64,000 nucleotides of DNA, taken from contig NC_067208.1 of assembly GCF_026262505.1 (NCBI RefSeq), forward strand, positions 7,325,962-7,389,961, given 5' to 3'. This document shows positions 17,933 to 28,475 of this stretch, piece after piece. Numbering within the stretch: position 1 is the first letter of the stretch; the number at the start of each line of letters is the position of its first letter. The translations under genes and the position numbers were made by a program. This stretch comes from Trichomonas vaginalis G3. Taxonomy: Eukaryota; Parabasalia; Trichomonadida; Trichomonadidae. The notes under the pieces are model-generated. The model did not search any database. It worked only from the letters and a program-made list of their open reading frames with translations, and had not been told where the DNA came from.

Positions 17933-19004
17933 TTTGAAACAAAATAATTTGAAAAAAAATCTATTTTTACTCGCTTGACAAAAAAAAGTTGATAAAAAGT
18001 GATCTTTTTAATAAATCATCATTTGAGAGGAAAATTGATTACTTTTTGACACAAAAACCTCACAATGTCAAAAACTTTGAAAAAGGTGTCAGAAAGTATT
18101 CAAATGTATATATTTCTGACAAACAGAGTCTCAGAAAGTACTCAAACAGTGATTTTTAATTTCCATACGCTTTTTATCGATCTTACACATTCTTTATATA
18201 TTTTGTTGAATAAATGTAACTCTTGTTTCTAAATGAATGTCTCGAAAGTACTCTCTATATGGTTGGGGTATGTTTCAAACTTAGAAAGCCTAAACTAAGA
18301 TATAGATAATAATTAAAATGATAGAAAATCAAGTTAATGAAGTTATGAGTAAAACCATGTATTATTGTTTATGATGTATTGCAAATTTTTGTATGAGTGT
18401 TCGTTAAGCAGACATAAACCATGAAAATCAATTTAAGTCTTTCAATTACACTCTCGATAGTTTCATACCCAATGCAGAAGCGAGACGATTATTTTGCATT
18501 CAATTTGTGCATAAAGTAGTCAAAAATGAGTATTCTTTTTGAACCCAATGAAAAACTTTTTTTACTAAAATAAACAAAAGAGAATTAATGAAATGAAACG
18601 GATAGAGAATTCTGTTCTTTCTTACTCCTTCACACAGATATGGTGAGAATTATGTTCTTTCTTACCTCGCAAAGTCACTTTTTTTGCTATAAGAGATATA
18701 TAATGTCATATTCTACTAGCTGTTTTCATAACATTAGTTAAATGCATGATATCCAGCTCAATAAGTTCAGATATTAAAAAAAAATATTAATTTAATTAAT
18801 AACTTAGCAAGAAAGAAAGTAATTAAAAATAAAAGGTAAAATGATGATTCTTTATAAACTCTCTTTATTGTTAAAATGAAAAATGAAAAAAAAGAAAATG
18901 TAGTTAGGCGATAGTATAGATATAAATATATGAATATATATGTATATGAATATCGCCTCATTACATGATAACAAACACTTTATATATAAATATAAATAAA
19001 AAAA
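17933..19004. other. AT-rich host intergenic region
   Basis: No gene is supported. A short imperfect repeat with TCAGAAAGTACTCAAA occurs near 18089-18150. Low-complexity ATATA runs lie at 18910-19000 beside the end of the kinase gene. Confidence 0.6.
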
Positions 19005-19889
19005 TTAAACAAGAGATTCGATCATACTAGTTATACTGTTCAATGCTGGAAGAACAGAGTCTTCACACTCATCAACACTTTCATTTGACTCTTTAGCCGC
19101 TTTGTCGATGTCTAAATAAGTCTTCGCAAAGTCAAGTAAACGACAATCAAATTTGGATGGATCATCTTCATCATACGCGAAGACAATCGAGCTAGAGTAC
19201 ATGCGAGCACCAAACTGTTCGCGCATTTTAGCCATAGATGTCTTCAACTTATTGAGTTTTTCAACAAAAATAGGAATTTGGTTTGGGTAGTGGAAGAAAT
19301 CTTTCAAGAAGTCGAGAAACTCCGACTTAGAGCATGAATTACCCCATTCGCGTTTAACACAGTTGATGTTCTCTTCAACAGGCCACTTATCTGGTGTACG
19401 AGAGTACCACATAGCGGCACGGACACGTACACAAAGCTCCGATGATGTAGGGCATGAGCATTTCTTCTTCATACGCTCACGCTTTATTTTAGAGGCACCT
19501 AACGCCCAAGTTCTAGTTCCAAGTTTCACGTCTAGAACAGCTGGGCGTGAATAACCATCTGCAATGTCATGCATCATAAGGTATGGTTCTGATTTGTGAT
19601 TGATTTCAATGTCGCGCTTGACTTCAAGATCAACTTCGTCATCTGAACTAGATAAGTGAACGTTGTTGTCGTCAACAATGCCTTCAACAGAAGGGATGAG
19701 TTCGGGCTCTAAGATATTATGCAAACTGCCTACATATGTTTTATAAAATTTCAACTCACGAATTAATTTGCATTTCTTCGCAATGTATCCTTCCCTGAAT
19801 GGGATAATAACACCATCATGACCAAAGATTTTAGAGCGAAGTAATTGCCCTTGGCTATGGTCTATGTGCAAAGTCATACGAGATGTCAT
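19005..19889 (-). CDS. Inositol polyphosphate kinase
   Basis: A 294-residue kinase of the IPK family (IPMK/IP3K/IP6K), which adds phosphate to soluble inositol phosphates in cytosol or nucleus. The diagnostic P-x-x-x-D-x-K-x-G motif is at residues 116-124 (PAVLDVKLG), followed by TRTWALGAS. The N-lobe has ELKFYK at 45-50. Towards the C-terminus SSSIVFAYD (232-240) and LLDFAKT (251-257) match the conserved S-S-S-L and D-F-A metal-binding segments. Its length is normal for the family, and all key motifs are present. An acidic Ser/Asp insertion at 79-88 is loop-like. The subtype cannot be assigned by eye. No clear Initiator is seen upstream of this start. Confidence 0.88.
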   Translation of the reverse strand: MTSRMTLHIDHSQGQLLRSKIFGHDGVIIPFREGYIAKKCKLIRELKFYKTYVGSLHNILEPELIPSVEGIVDDNNVHLSSSDDEVDLEVKRDIEINHKSEPYLMMHDIADGYSRPAVLDVKLGTRTWALGASKIKRERMKKKCSCPTSSELCVRVRAAMWYSRTPDKWPVEENINCVKREWGNSCSKSEFLDFLKDFFHYPNQIPIFVEKLNKLKTSMAKMREQFGARMYSSSIVFAYDEDDPSKFDCRLLDFAKTYLDIDKAAKESNESVDECEDSVLPALNSITSMIESLV

Positions 19890-20768
19890 GGTCTAATTTT
19901 TTTTTGAACGATGAAAAAAAAATTTTTATAATCAAAATTTAATCGTTTCAGTCAAAAATCAAATTCATTTGAAGCATCAAGAAAGTTTATAATGACATTA
20001 AAAGAAATACAAATATGATTAAAATAAACGTGAACGAATAAACTTTTTGTTTCTATTAAACCGCCCCAAAATCTTCATAAAATATAAAAATAAGTTTCAA
20101 TTTTTTTAAAGGAAATTAGTGTGTATGCAAACTAGTTCTCTGCGATAATTCTTTGAATGATTGAAAATTTATACACATTTGAATGGTATTCTCTCAAAAG
20201 TAAAATCAGAAATGTCATCCATCAGCAGTATTATAAGAATAGCAATTAATCGTTACTGATTTTATGATCACGCTTTCAATTTATAATCAATCAAAATTAA
20301 CGTCCAAATTTGGACTTAATATTTGTAAAGCATATATGAAAAGGTGTTACTTCGTCAAATTGAATGCCCGTAAAATTTTAGAAGTTGGATAATTTTTTAT
20401 TGAAAGCTGATTAAATCAGAAAATAATTCACATACAATGAAATGTAACTATATTAACATACGATAAATCATAACAAAAATTCACTCCAAATTAAAAAAGT
20501 AAAATCTTCATTTTATATTCGCAGTGTCCTGGACAGCTAAATCGCAGATTGACGATTCAGAAGACTTCACGTATACATGAGAATACTAACTCATTAATTT
20601 TTACTATATTAACATGATAACACATTTACTTTATTGAAGAAACAGGCTAAGTGCAGAACCTGGTTGCTGATTTGGATTAAGATTATGAATCTTTTTCTAG
20701 TTCAGACTATTATCAGATAAATATTTTTTTCATTATTTTAAATTACAAACAAAATTTTTATTATAAAT
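19890..20768. other. AT-rich host intergenic region
   Basis: It lies between the start of the kinase gene and the end of the LRR gene. I see no gene, strong repeat or RNA gene in it. Confidence 0.6.
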
Positions 20769-23700
20769 TTACAAAGTCATACTTCTTATAAGTGAATTGA
20801 GTGAGTAATCAACATTGTTCTTCCTGATAAATGCCGAATTATTGATTGCCGGTGTTTGTTCTACCTTTGGATGTGGATTAAATTCAAAATTAACTGGAGT
20901 TCCTTCAATTCTGTTACCAGCATCAATAACAAATGACTGTTCTTTCTGGTGCTCGATATCTGTCGATGAAGTTTCTTCTTGGCTCTTTGTTTTTCTTAAT
21001 TTCTTTGTTTTTTCTGGAATTTCTTCGACAACTTTCTTTCCTTTCCTCTTTGTATTAATTTCTTTATCTGAGTCATTAGTATCATGTTTCTTTCCCTTCT
21101 TTTTGGGCTTTTCTTCAACTTGATTTTCTTTTGAAGCTTTACTTCGTTTTTCTTTTGGTTTTTCATCATCTGGTTCGTTGTTTTGAGCTTTGCGACCTTT
21201 TCTCTTCGGTTTTTCTTCAATTTCGTTTTCGATTTGCTTTGATTTCTTCTTTTTCGGCTTTTCTTCTTCTAAATCTTCCTGAACAGATTTCCTTCCTTTC
21301 TTTGTAGGCTTAACTTCTTCGATTTCTTCTGTTTTAACCTTCTTTCCTTTCTTTTTAGTTTTTTCTTCTTGAATTTCAAGATTTTCTTCGACAACTTTCT
21401 TTTTCTTCTTTGGTTTTTCTTCTGGTTCTGCAGGAATTTGCTTTTTTGCCCTCTTTGACACTTTTTCTTCATCATTTTCTAAATTTTTAGATTTTGATTT
21501 TTCAGATTTCACCGGCAAAGGTTGGATTTCTTGTTTCTTTGCAGCTGCATTAGCAATTGAATTAAATTCCCAATCCATTTCTCCGAGTTTCTTATTCTTT
21601 CTTACAGATCTTCTTGAATTCACAGTTTCTTGTTCTTTTGGAGACTCGGTGACCTTTCTAGACTTAATCGTTGGCTTCTGTTCTTCTTCCTCTTCCTCTT
21701 CTTCGTTCTCTTCCGTTGGATCATCGAAGTTCCACTGTTTCATCGAATGAAGATTTGAACTTTTAACAGGATTCTCTTCATCTTCGCCACTATCATCATT
21801 GAAATTCCAATTCTTGACTTCCATTTGGTTCTTTTGTTTACTTTTGCTTCGAAGATTTGATTGATTTTCTTTTTTAGCTCTTCTTGAAGCAATTTGAATC
21901 GGATGGACACTTCCGTAGTGGCTCTGTGTCTCAGTTACTGTTTCTTCAATTACTTCGTATGCTTCTGTATGGTTATCTCCCTCTAATTTCTTTTGAGTCA
22001 AAACTCGGGGAAATTCAATGGAAAATCGGCCACAAAAAACAGAAAATGGCTTATCAAAGGGATTATTGCTATCATCGGTACGAGCAGTATACTGGTATCT
22101 TGTTAATAACTCAGTTTCCTCTTCAGGAGTCATCTTTCCTTCATTCGTGAGTCTCATTATATCTTCATAAGGCCAAACAATCGAAACATGACGACCATTC
22201 TGTACAAGAGTTGCTGCGCATTCATTAAAAGGTGATAATGATGTAGCGTTTGTCCCTTGGAAAGCAATTTTTTCGATCATTTTACATTGTGACAGTTTTT
22301 CTCCCATATATTTAATTTCTGCGTTCGAAATCTTCTGGTACGCGATATCAAACTCCTTAAGGGATGGTAATAATGGCAACATATCGCATATAGGAGTGAT
22401 ATCATCCAAAGAATTTTCTTTTGTACCTTCAACTTTGAGAGTTTCTATGGAATTATTGTTGTCTAACAGCATGCAAAGGTCTCCTATGGGTATTTTACTG
22501 GGACATCCGCACATACTGACGTATTTTAATTGACATTTTTTAAGAAATACAATTAAATTGGAATTTGTCATGTTTCCATCCCATACAAGTGCTGAAATAT
22601 TGGATGCGGTTGCTTCTTGAGTGAAACTAGTGATGCTTTTCTCAATTTCGTTGTTAATAATTTTGGTATTTGCAACTGAAACGGTAATTCTGTTGGGATG
22701 TGACGCGCAAAGTGTCATAAACCTTGCAAATTCGTTGCTTCCCCATTCTATATCGTCTGCAACGACGTGTAAAAGTTTTTGTGGTAATTTCGAAATTATT
22801 TGGCCACAAGATTTGGAATGTACGCATAAATAGTGTATATTATGAGATGGATACTTCGTAATTGCGTTTATAACACCTCCAATTGTTGTTTCTCCGCAAT
22901 CAATGATACTTAATGAGTGAATATCTAAAGAAAATGGAGCAAAAGCCTCAATATCGAGGTCTTGTATTCCTTGTAATGTCAATGATCGTAAATTGAAGAA
23001 GCATTCATGAGAAGTTATGTTGAGAAGCTGTTTATTTGAAATTGATTTCGCAAATGTCAAACTTGTAATTTTGTTTTTCATAACAACTGAAAATAATACG
23101 ATCAATTCTACGTCCGATATCTCTGCTTTTACGAAAGATAAGGAACATAAGTTCGAATTTTGTATTTGAGTGAATCTTTCGATGAAATTAGGGAAGAATT
23201 GGGTCGGCCCATGCTTGAATGTAAGTTTTTCGATCTTGCTGGAAAAATTAAAATATTTAGATAAAATTTCAAAAATATCGAATTTTGTAATGGGATTAAA
23301 TACTAAATGCTTGAATCCTGAGTTCAAACAAAGTGAATTAAAGAAGATAGGAAAGATTTCTTCTTCCATTGGTAAGTTGTTGAATTTAAAAGAATCATTT
23401 TGGTAAAAAACGTCTGTTTGTATATTTCCAATACTTGAAATGTCAAGAGGTTCCTTTAATTGGCTGAGCTGTAGCTGCAGACGCCATAGAAATGATTGAG
23501 GTGTTGAATCTGGTAAATTTGGAAATTCGTTTGGAAGAGATATAGCTGAAAACTCTTCTTCGGTTAGAAGTCTATGAGCTTGAGAAACTATTTGAGTAAC
23601 TAAGTTCTTAGTATTACTTGATGTAAATTTTAATTGTTGATCTCCGAAATCTAAGTTAGCAATAGAAATTTGGATATATCCAACAAGCTTAAGATCGAGA

Positions 23701-23915
23701 AGGGAATACATGTGTGTTATTTTACATTTATTAAACACATTTTTTGAGGCGATATATAATGAACTTTCAGCCAATGCAAGAACGCATGGAATAAGCTTCT
23801 GCTTTTTCCCAAATTTATCTATTTTTTCAATAAAGATAAACTTGATTCCATTCTCTATCGCCAAATTATTTAAAAACGCATATAAATCATCCATCTTTGT
23901 CACTTTTTTATTCAT
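20769..23915 (-). CDS. PH-like/LRR protein with Lys/Glu-rich tail (CARMIL-like layout)
   Basis: A 1048-residue host protein. Residues about 8-120 look like a PH-type fold (KFIFIEKIDKFGKKQ, then repeated beta segments, then a long helix ending in HRLLTEEE). Residues about 150-560 are irregular leucine-rich repeats (for example CSLSFVKAEISDVELIVLF). This order matches CARMIL-type actin regulators and the large LRR family of T. vaginalis. Residues about 690-950 are highly charged and repetitive: acidic runs, then many EEKPKKKGKK-like units, possibly nuclear-localising or binding microtubules or nucleic acid. The first Met is chosen because an Initiator lies 11 bases upstream. No capping-protein motif was identified, so a CARMIL role is not shown. 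Confidence 0.75.
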   Translation of the reverse strand: MNKKVTKMDDLYAFLNNLAIENGIKFIFIEKIDKFGKKQKLIPCVLALAESSLYIASKNVFNKCKITHMYSLLDLKLVGYIQISIANLDFGDQQLKFTSSNTKNLVTQIVSQAHRLLTEEEFSAISLPNEFPNLPDSTPQSFLWRLQLQLSQLKEPLDISSIGNIQTDVFYQNDSFKFNNLPMEEEIFPIFFNSLCLNSGFKHLVFNPITKFDIFEILSKYFNFSSKIEKLTFKHGPTQFFPNFIERFTQIQNSNLCSLSFVKAEISDVELIVLFSVVMKNKITSLTFAKSISNKQLLNITSHECFFNLRSLTLQGIQDLDIEAFAPFSLDIHSLSIIDCGETTIGGVINAITKYPSHNIHYLCVHSKSCGQIISKLPQKLLHVVADDIEWGSNEFARFMTLCASHPNRITVSVANTKIINNEIEKSITSFTQEATASNISALVWDGNMTNSNLIVFLKKCQLKYVSMCGCPSKIPIGDLCMLLDNNNSIETLKVEGTKENSLDDITPICDMLPLLPSLKEFDIAYQKISNAEIKYMGEKLSQCKMIEKIAFQGTNATSLSPFNECAATLVQNGRHVSIVWPYEDIMRLTNEGKMTPEEETELLTRYQYTARTDDSNNPFDKPFSVFCGRFSIEFPRVLTQKKLEGDNHTEAYEVIEETVTETQSHYGSVHPIQIASRRAKKENQSNLRSKSKQKNQMEVKNWNFNDDSGEDEENPVKSSNLHSMKQWNFDDPTEENEEEEEEEEQKPTIKSRKVTESPKEQETVNSRRSVRKNKKLGEMDWEFNSIANAAAKKQEIQPLPVKSEKSKSKNLENDEEKVSKRAKKQIPAEPEEKPKKKKKVVEENLEIQEEKTKKKGKKVKTEEIEEVKPTKKGRKSVQEDLEEEKPKKKKSKQIENEIEEKPKRKGRKAQNNEPDDEKPKEKRSKASKENQVEEKPKKKGKKHDTNDSDKEINTKRKGKKVVEEIPEKTKKLRKTKSQEETSSTDIEHQKEQSFVIDAGNRIEGTPVNFEFNPHPKVEQTPAINNSAFIRKNNVDYSLNSLIRSMTL

Positions 23916-23923
23916 TTATTCTC

Positions 23924-23928
23924 AATGA
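23924..23928 (-). promoter_or_regulatory. Initiator (TCATT) of the LRR gene
   Basis: On the minus strand the sequence reads TTCATTGAG just upstream of the first ATG. It matches the T. vaginalis Initiator TCAYW, with A+1 at 23926 and a predicted 5' leader of about 11 bases, typical for this organism. Confidence 0.65.
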
Positions 23929-24051
23929 ACAAATATGCTTTTGTATATGAAACTTTCATTGTTTTTTGATAAATCTTTCTTATTAATCGTCAAATTCAAT
24001 TGTTAATACCTCTAAATGTTATTGTCATTTTATTAGAAATTCAAAATTAAG

Positions 24052-24684
24052 AAAATTACGTGCAGAAAAGAAAAGTGGAGGAGCCTACCAGACACTGATA
24101 CATAATCAGTGCTTTGTTGGCTCCTATTTCCTCTGGAATTGAAGGGTGAGATGTATATAATATGTCTATACACTGCCCATTTTCGAATTTTATCGAGGGA
24201 TAATGTGAGGTTCATGGAAAAGTGACGATCATTTTCCGAGTCCACTCGGTATATATCGTTCACATATCAAAATCAAACAAACCTTTCAAAAATTGAACGG
24301 GAGCCCGTTAGATTTCCTGATCCATAAAAATATGTAACATTAAAAAAGCATCTTTGAATTGTAATTGAAAATTACGATTTTTCGTGTGACTTTTTCCCTC
24401 AATTTTTGAAAAAGTCAGCGTGAAAAACTTACCACCTTTTTTACATTTTTGAATTGAAAATTCAAAAGTGTAAAAAGGATCGTCATTCTTTACGCACTTT
24501 TTCAATAAAATTTTTCATTTTTATTTTGAATACTTCACAAATTGAAAAAGTGAAAAAGAACTGATTCTTTTGATCTTCAAAATTTTTGGAATCAAATTTT
24601 ACATAATTCGATTCCAAAAATTTTGAATTGAAAAAAGAATTTTTATGTAATGCATGAAAATTCGGTTCAATTCATTTTTGACAC
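24052..24684. repeat. Degenerate hairpin-rich host region
   Basis: Several stems occur in a row: near 24075-24135 (GAGGAGCC...GGCTCCT), 24441-24469 (ACATTTTTGAATT with partner), and 24579-24628 (CAAAATTTTTGGAATC with its partner). They resemble older, decayed members of the hairpin-chain family at 12250 and 24685. No gene is supported. Confidence 0.55.
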
Positions 24685-25432
24685 TTTACATATCGGATGT
24701 ATTATCTAAGAATTATATTATAAAATAATAATTTTGTGTTTTATAAGTTTATTTGTATAAATTGATTCAAAAAAAATGGAAAGACAAGAAGTGGATCTGC
24801 CAAATGAAAATCAGTTTTTGAACTTTGTATAAGGAATTGTTGGCTATGATGTACTGATCATGAATCAGTACATCATAGCCAACAATTCCTTCCCAAACAG
24901 CGGGAAACTTTGTCTGAATGTTAAACTATTCAGACAAAGTTTTCCGCTGTCAGAGAGGGAATGGAAGGGTAAGAGGTATATATTCATAATGTATACCTCT
25001 TACCCTTTCATTCCCTCGAGAAAGTTCAAAAACTTGGGTGCAATCAGAACTGATTGCACCCAAGTTTTTGAACTTTGTATAAGGAATTGTTGGCTATGAT
25101 GTACTGATCATGAATCAGTACATCATAGCCAACAATTCCTTCCCAAACAACCCGAAATTTGTCTGATTCCACACTAATTTTATTAATTTATCTAAACTTT
25201 TATCCTCTTCTACAATTTAATCATCAATAATTATCTCTTGTTCTATTTCACTATTATATATATATATTTATATGATTTGATTTAAAAAAAATAAATAAAT
25301 TAATAAATCATTTACTCAAATATATCAAAAGTTTTATTTTTATATATAAAGATAACTACTTTTAAAAAAAATACCCTATATATTTTGCCATGTAAACTAT
25401 TTTTGTCATGTAAACATGTCACTTTTTGTCAG
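24685..25432. mobile_element. Foldback-like hairpin-chain element in host DNA
   Basis: The left side has GACACTTTACAT and the right side the inverted TTTGCCATGTAAA, as in the element at 12250-13349. Between them is a chain of near-perfect hairpins: 24832-24892, 24902-24949, 24956-25018, 25020-25077 and 25080-25141. Arm types (GGTAAGAGGTATATA, GAAACTTTGTCTGAAT, GTACTGATCATGAATC) are those of the first element. An 87-bp stretch is repeated exactly at 24812-24898 and 25061-25147. No coding content. The boundaries are approximate. Confidence 0.65.
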
Positions 25433-25520
25433 AAGTGAAGTGAACCGAATTTTCATGCACAACAAAAAAAGAATTTTTATTTTCATAAACTCTAATCAAA
25501 TTAATTGACACTTTTTTACA

Positions 25521-26891
25521 ATGTGGTGTTTTATGATATTATTGTTGAAAACAATGAAATTAAATAGCAATTTTCAAAATATAGTCCAAAAACATATATC
25601 AACTATGAATAATTTACACTTTGATCAATCACCTAATAATGTTTGGGAACTCTTTTACAATACTCCACCTAATTCAGAACCAATTCAAGGTACAAACGTG
25701 GAAGCGACATCAACAAATGATGAATGTTTCTTATATAAATGTTTGTTCATTGATATTACAACTAAGAGTGCCATTTATTTTAATTCTTGGGAGAAAAAGT
25801 TTCTTAACTCTGATTGTTCATTTAATAATTGCAGTAGTAATACAGAAGGTGGATCTATCTACTTTAATTGTGATAGTTCTATTGTCCAATATCGATCATG
25901 TGGCTACAAATCAAAAACAAACTCTGATAGAGGACATCATTCATATGTTTACATAATTAGAAATTCAAATAATAATAAAAATTATCTTTATGAAAGTTCT
26001 TTTAATGAATGCGGAAATTTAAAAAAATCTTATACAAATTTTCTTGGGGTATTATTATTGTCGTCTGGCGGTTTTAGACGACAATGCGAATTTTCAAATA
26101 ATAGGATTTTTAGCCAGATAAAGAGCTACTCCATATATCATGCGTGTTTGCATACTATATACATAGATGGAATTGATGTTCTTCCTTTATTTAGGTACTG
26201 AAACATGCTTGAAAAATCTATTTTTTAGACGACAATGATAATTTTGTCACTTTTCCAGACGACAATAATAATTTGTCACCTTTTTAGACGACAATAATAA
26301 TTTTGTCACTTTTTCCAGACGACAAAAAACATCCTCAATTTTCTTGATAAAGGAAATATTGAAGTTAAATCAATCAACACAAGTTTCTGTGAAGCAATTT
26401 CTCAACCAGGAATATATCTTACAGAAGCGACAAATCAATGCAACGTAACATACTCATCATTTTATAAGACAATATCAAAAGAAGGCGCTTTAATGACAGA
26501 ATTTTGTGATATTAATTTTAATATGAATTTTAAATTTTGTAATGTTTTGAATAATGAGCACAAAAAATCTGATTATGGAACATTCTGGGCAGTTGATTCA
26601 ACTGTTCTTATTGAAAACTGTTCATTTCTTGGAAATACAGGACCCGGAAAAGAATTTTATCATCAATATTCTGGTTCAATAACAGTTAAAGATTCTTTCT
26701 GTGACAGGCCATATAATTCGTTCGGAACAGTTTATTGGAATAATATTCAAAATACATGTTTTATTCAAAATCTCACTCACTTTTCAACACATCTCTGTGA
26801 AGCAGGATTTATTACTAAATGTAAAGGACCTGAGAAATCTGCTTCCAATGCGATTCATCAATTATCATTTTCCATGAGACGAGTGCGTTAA
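25521..26891 (+). pseudogene. Broken beta-helix surface-protein gene
   Basis: This belongs to the same host family as 16967-17932: GGSIYFNCDSSIVQY, CSFNNCSSN, FWAVDSTVLIENCSFLGN, Cys-rich short strands. The first part runs to 26201. After a stretch with stops and a short tandem repeat (26216-26327), the same frame resumes and runs to 26891, so the repeat expansion appears to have disrupted the gene. There is no convincing signal peptide at the first Met, so the 5' end may also be missing. No canonical trichomonad intron signals (GTAYGT ... ACTAACACACAG) bound the gap, so splicing is unlikely. Confidence 0.65.
26216..26327 (+). repeat. AGACGACAATAATAATTTTGTCAC tandem repeat
   Basis: About four imperfect copies of a 28-33 bp unit beginning AGACGACAA and ending TTTGTCACTTTT. 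A related AGACGACAATGC occurs just upstream at 26076, suggesting that the unit arose from the gene's own sequence. Confidence 0.75.
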
Positions 26892-26912
26892 TTTTTCAAG
26901 AATTTATTATTA

Positions 26913-27617
26913 TCATTTTTTATTAAAAAATAAAAATAATAAAAAAAAACATTTATTTAAAAGAAGATTAATAATATCTTCGTTCTTTGTCTGGAGTGCG
27001 ACATCTTTAGCTGTGTGTCCTTCGCTGTCAACAACACTCAAATCGAGGTCTTCACGAGAAAGGAGAACTTTGACAACTTCGATTTTTTCGTTTTCAATAG
27101 CGTTGAAAATAGGAGTTCGCTTCATCAAGTTCTGACGGTTGACATCGACATTTTCGTGTTGAAGCAACTCTTCGACGAAACTAGTTGAGCCGCATTTAGC
27201 GGCAACATGGAGAGGTGTCCACTGGATTGAGTCGACGCAGTTCAAGTCAACGTCATCTCGATCGGCGAAAAGACGGATTAAGTCTGAGAAATCATTAGAT
27301 GCAGCGATGTGAAGAGGTGTGAAACTAGAATCATCAGGAAGTTGTGGATTGACATCTTTGTCGTTCAGAAGACACTCAACGCACTGTTTGTGGTGGAGAA
27401 GAACTGCGTAATGAAGAGCACTGCGATTCTTCTTGTCGACGATGTTCTTCTCGATGCCTGGAAAACTCAAGAGAAGTTCTAAAGCTTCGAAATGTCCGTC
27501 ACGAGCTGCCCGGATCAATGCTGTACGTGATGAGTTGTTAGTGGCATTGACATCAATGGATGGATCAGAAAGAAGAAGTCGCAGAACACGTGTGTGACCA
27601 TTAATTGCTCTCAACAT
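26913..27617 (-). CDS. Ankyrin-repeat protein (possibly 5'-truncated)
   Basis: A 234-residue protein made almost wholly of about six ankyrin repeats (for example FTPLHIAASNDFSDLIRLF, WTPLHVAAKCGSTSFVEELL, each with a D-x-D-x-N loop), ending in a hydrophobic Phe/Leu tail. Such proteins mediate protein binding and form one of the largest families in T. vaginalis. It begins inside a repeat (MLRAINGHTRVLRLLL lacks the first helix), an in-frame stop lies three codons upstream, and no Initiator is evident. It may therefore be the 3' part of a longer, damaged gene. Confidence 0.75.
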   Translation of the reverse strand: MLRAINGHTRVLRLLLSDPSIDVNATNNSSRTALIRAARDGHFEALELLLSFPGIEKNIVDKKNRSALHYAVLLHHKQCVECLLNDKDVNPQLPDDSSFTPLHIAASNDFSDLIRLFADRDDVDLNCVDSIQWTPLHVAAKCGSTSFVEELLQHENVDVNRQNLMKRTPIFNAIENEKIEVVKVLLSREDLDLSVVDSEGHTAKDVALQTKNEDIINLLLNKCFFLLFLFFNKK

Positions 27618-27700
27618 AACACTTTAATTGTCAACATCTTCTTACAATTAAAGAATTCTGTAACAAATTCAATTTATTTGATTTATCAGATACTAATGTT

Positions 27701-27907
27701 TTAAAAAAGCATATTGTTTTGATCAATTTCATCTAATTCAATATTGCATTCTATTACTGCTACTAAACAATTCATTGTTTCGGCATATTCCATACAATTC
27801 GTATTTGTCAAAAAATTAAACATCAAATCCCAAATAGGATATAAATGATTTTTGTAGATACTAATTCTCGAAATTAATGTAGAGATGTTGGATATAAGAC
27901 TAGTCAT
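27701..27907 (-). CDS. Uncertain 68-aa reading frame
   Basis: A helical Ile/Leu/Cys-rich 68-residue frame upstream of the ankyrin gene on the same strand. It might be a remnant of that gene's 5' part, since many trichomonad ankyrin proteins start with a helical non-repeat domain. There is no homology I can name and no Initiator. Treat as doubtful. Confidence 0.25.
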   Translation of the reverse strand: MTSLISNISTLISRISIYKNHLYPIWDLMFNFLTNTNCMEYAETMNCLVAVIECNIELDEIDQNNMLF

Positions 27908-28373
27908 ATATTAAGGGTGCACACGAGAGGATCATGTAAACTTCAGAATTTAGAACCTTATTTTTAGGCATTATCTTGGCTACCTATTTAGGCTCGAAAA
28001 GCAAAAAATATCAAAAAATACAACTTGACTCCATTATGACCCTTTCATGGAGGTAGTTTTTATCCGCTAGTATTTTCCCTTTGAATCTCTTTACAATTCG
28101 AAATCAAATTCAAATCTCAGTAGAAGAAAGGAAGAATCGACTTACTACGGTTGTAATACGAATAAATACATATATTTAATTATTTTTATTTACATAATAA
28201 TTGTTTGAAGCTCATATTCCATCAAATTTTTAAATAAAAACATTAAAATGTTGAAAATGTTCATATATTTTAATAGGGTTTTGGCACTTTATTGAGGAAT
28301 TACTACATACATAGTCGAACTGAACTTGATATTTTGAAATTTAAATTATTTATCAAAATTAAAATTTAACTTG
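27908..28373. other. AT-rich host flank of copy B
   Basis: No gene or repeat is recognised. It ends in ACATT (28374-28378), the left copy of the target duplication of copy B. Confidence 0.6.
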
Positions 28374-28378
28374 ACATT
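28374..28378. other. Target-site duplication of copy B (left ACATT)
   Basis: ACATT lies directly before the A-tract of copy B and again directly after its T-tract at 53020-53024. A 5-bp duplication fits the Polinton habit of 5-6 bp. Confidence 0.7.
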
Positions 28379-28475
28379 AAAAAAAAAAAAGGTAGTGGGG
28401 CTTCCAGGCACTTCGTGCCCTCTAGCCCCGAAGATGTTTAGTATAAATGAAGTTTTTATTCGGAGGGCTTCCAGG
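28379..28475 (+). repeat. Left terminal inverted repeat of copy B
   Basis: Twelve A, then GGTAGTGGGGCTTCCAGG, a hairpin block at 28397-28429 with inner stem GGCAC/GTGCC, and sequence through CGGAGGGCTTCCAGG. It matches the right end (52920-53019) in inverted orientation. A second related hairpin (28465-28494, inner stem GGCGC/GCGCC) straddles the inner boundary. Confidence 0.88.

Noticed and set aside
18767-18961. 64-aa Tyr/Phe-rich minus-strand frame
   Set aside because: Low-complexity AT sequence with ATATA runs; no protein features.
20815-21475. Frames antisense to or shifted within the LRR gene tail (Phe-rich plus strand, Lys-rich minus strand)
   Set aside because: They are shadows of the Lys/Glu-rich repeats of the 1048-aa protein.
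26199-26327. Possible intron in the second beta-helix gene
   Set aside because: The known trichomonad intron signals (GTAYGT at the start, ACTAACACACAG at the end) are missing, and the stretch is a tandem repeat.
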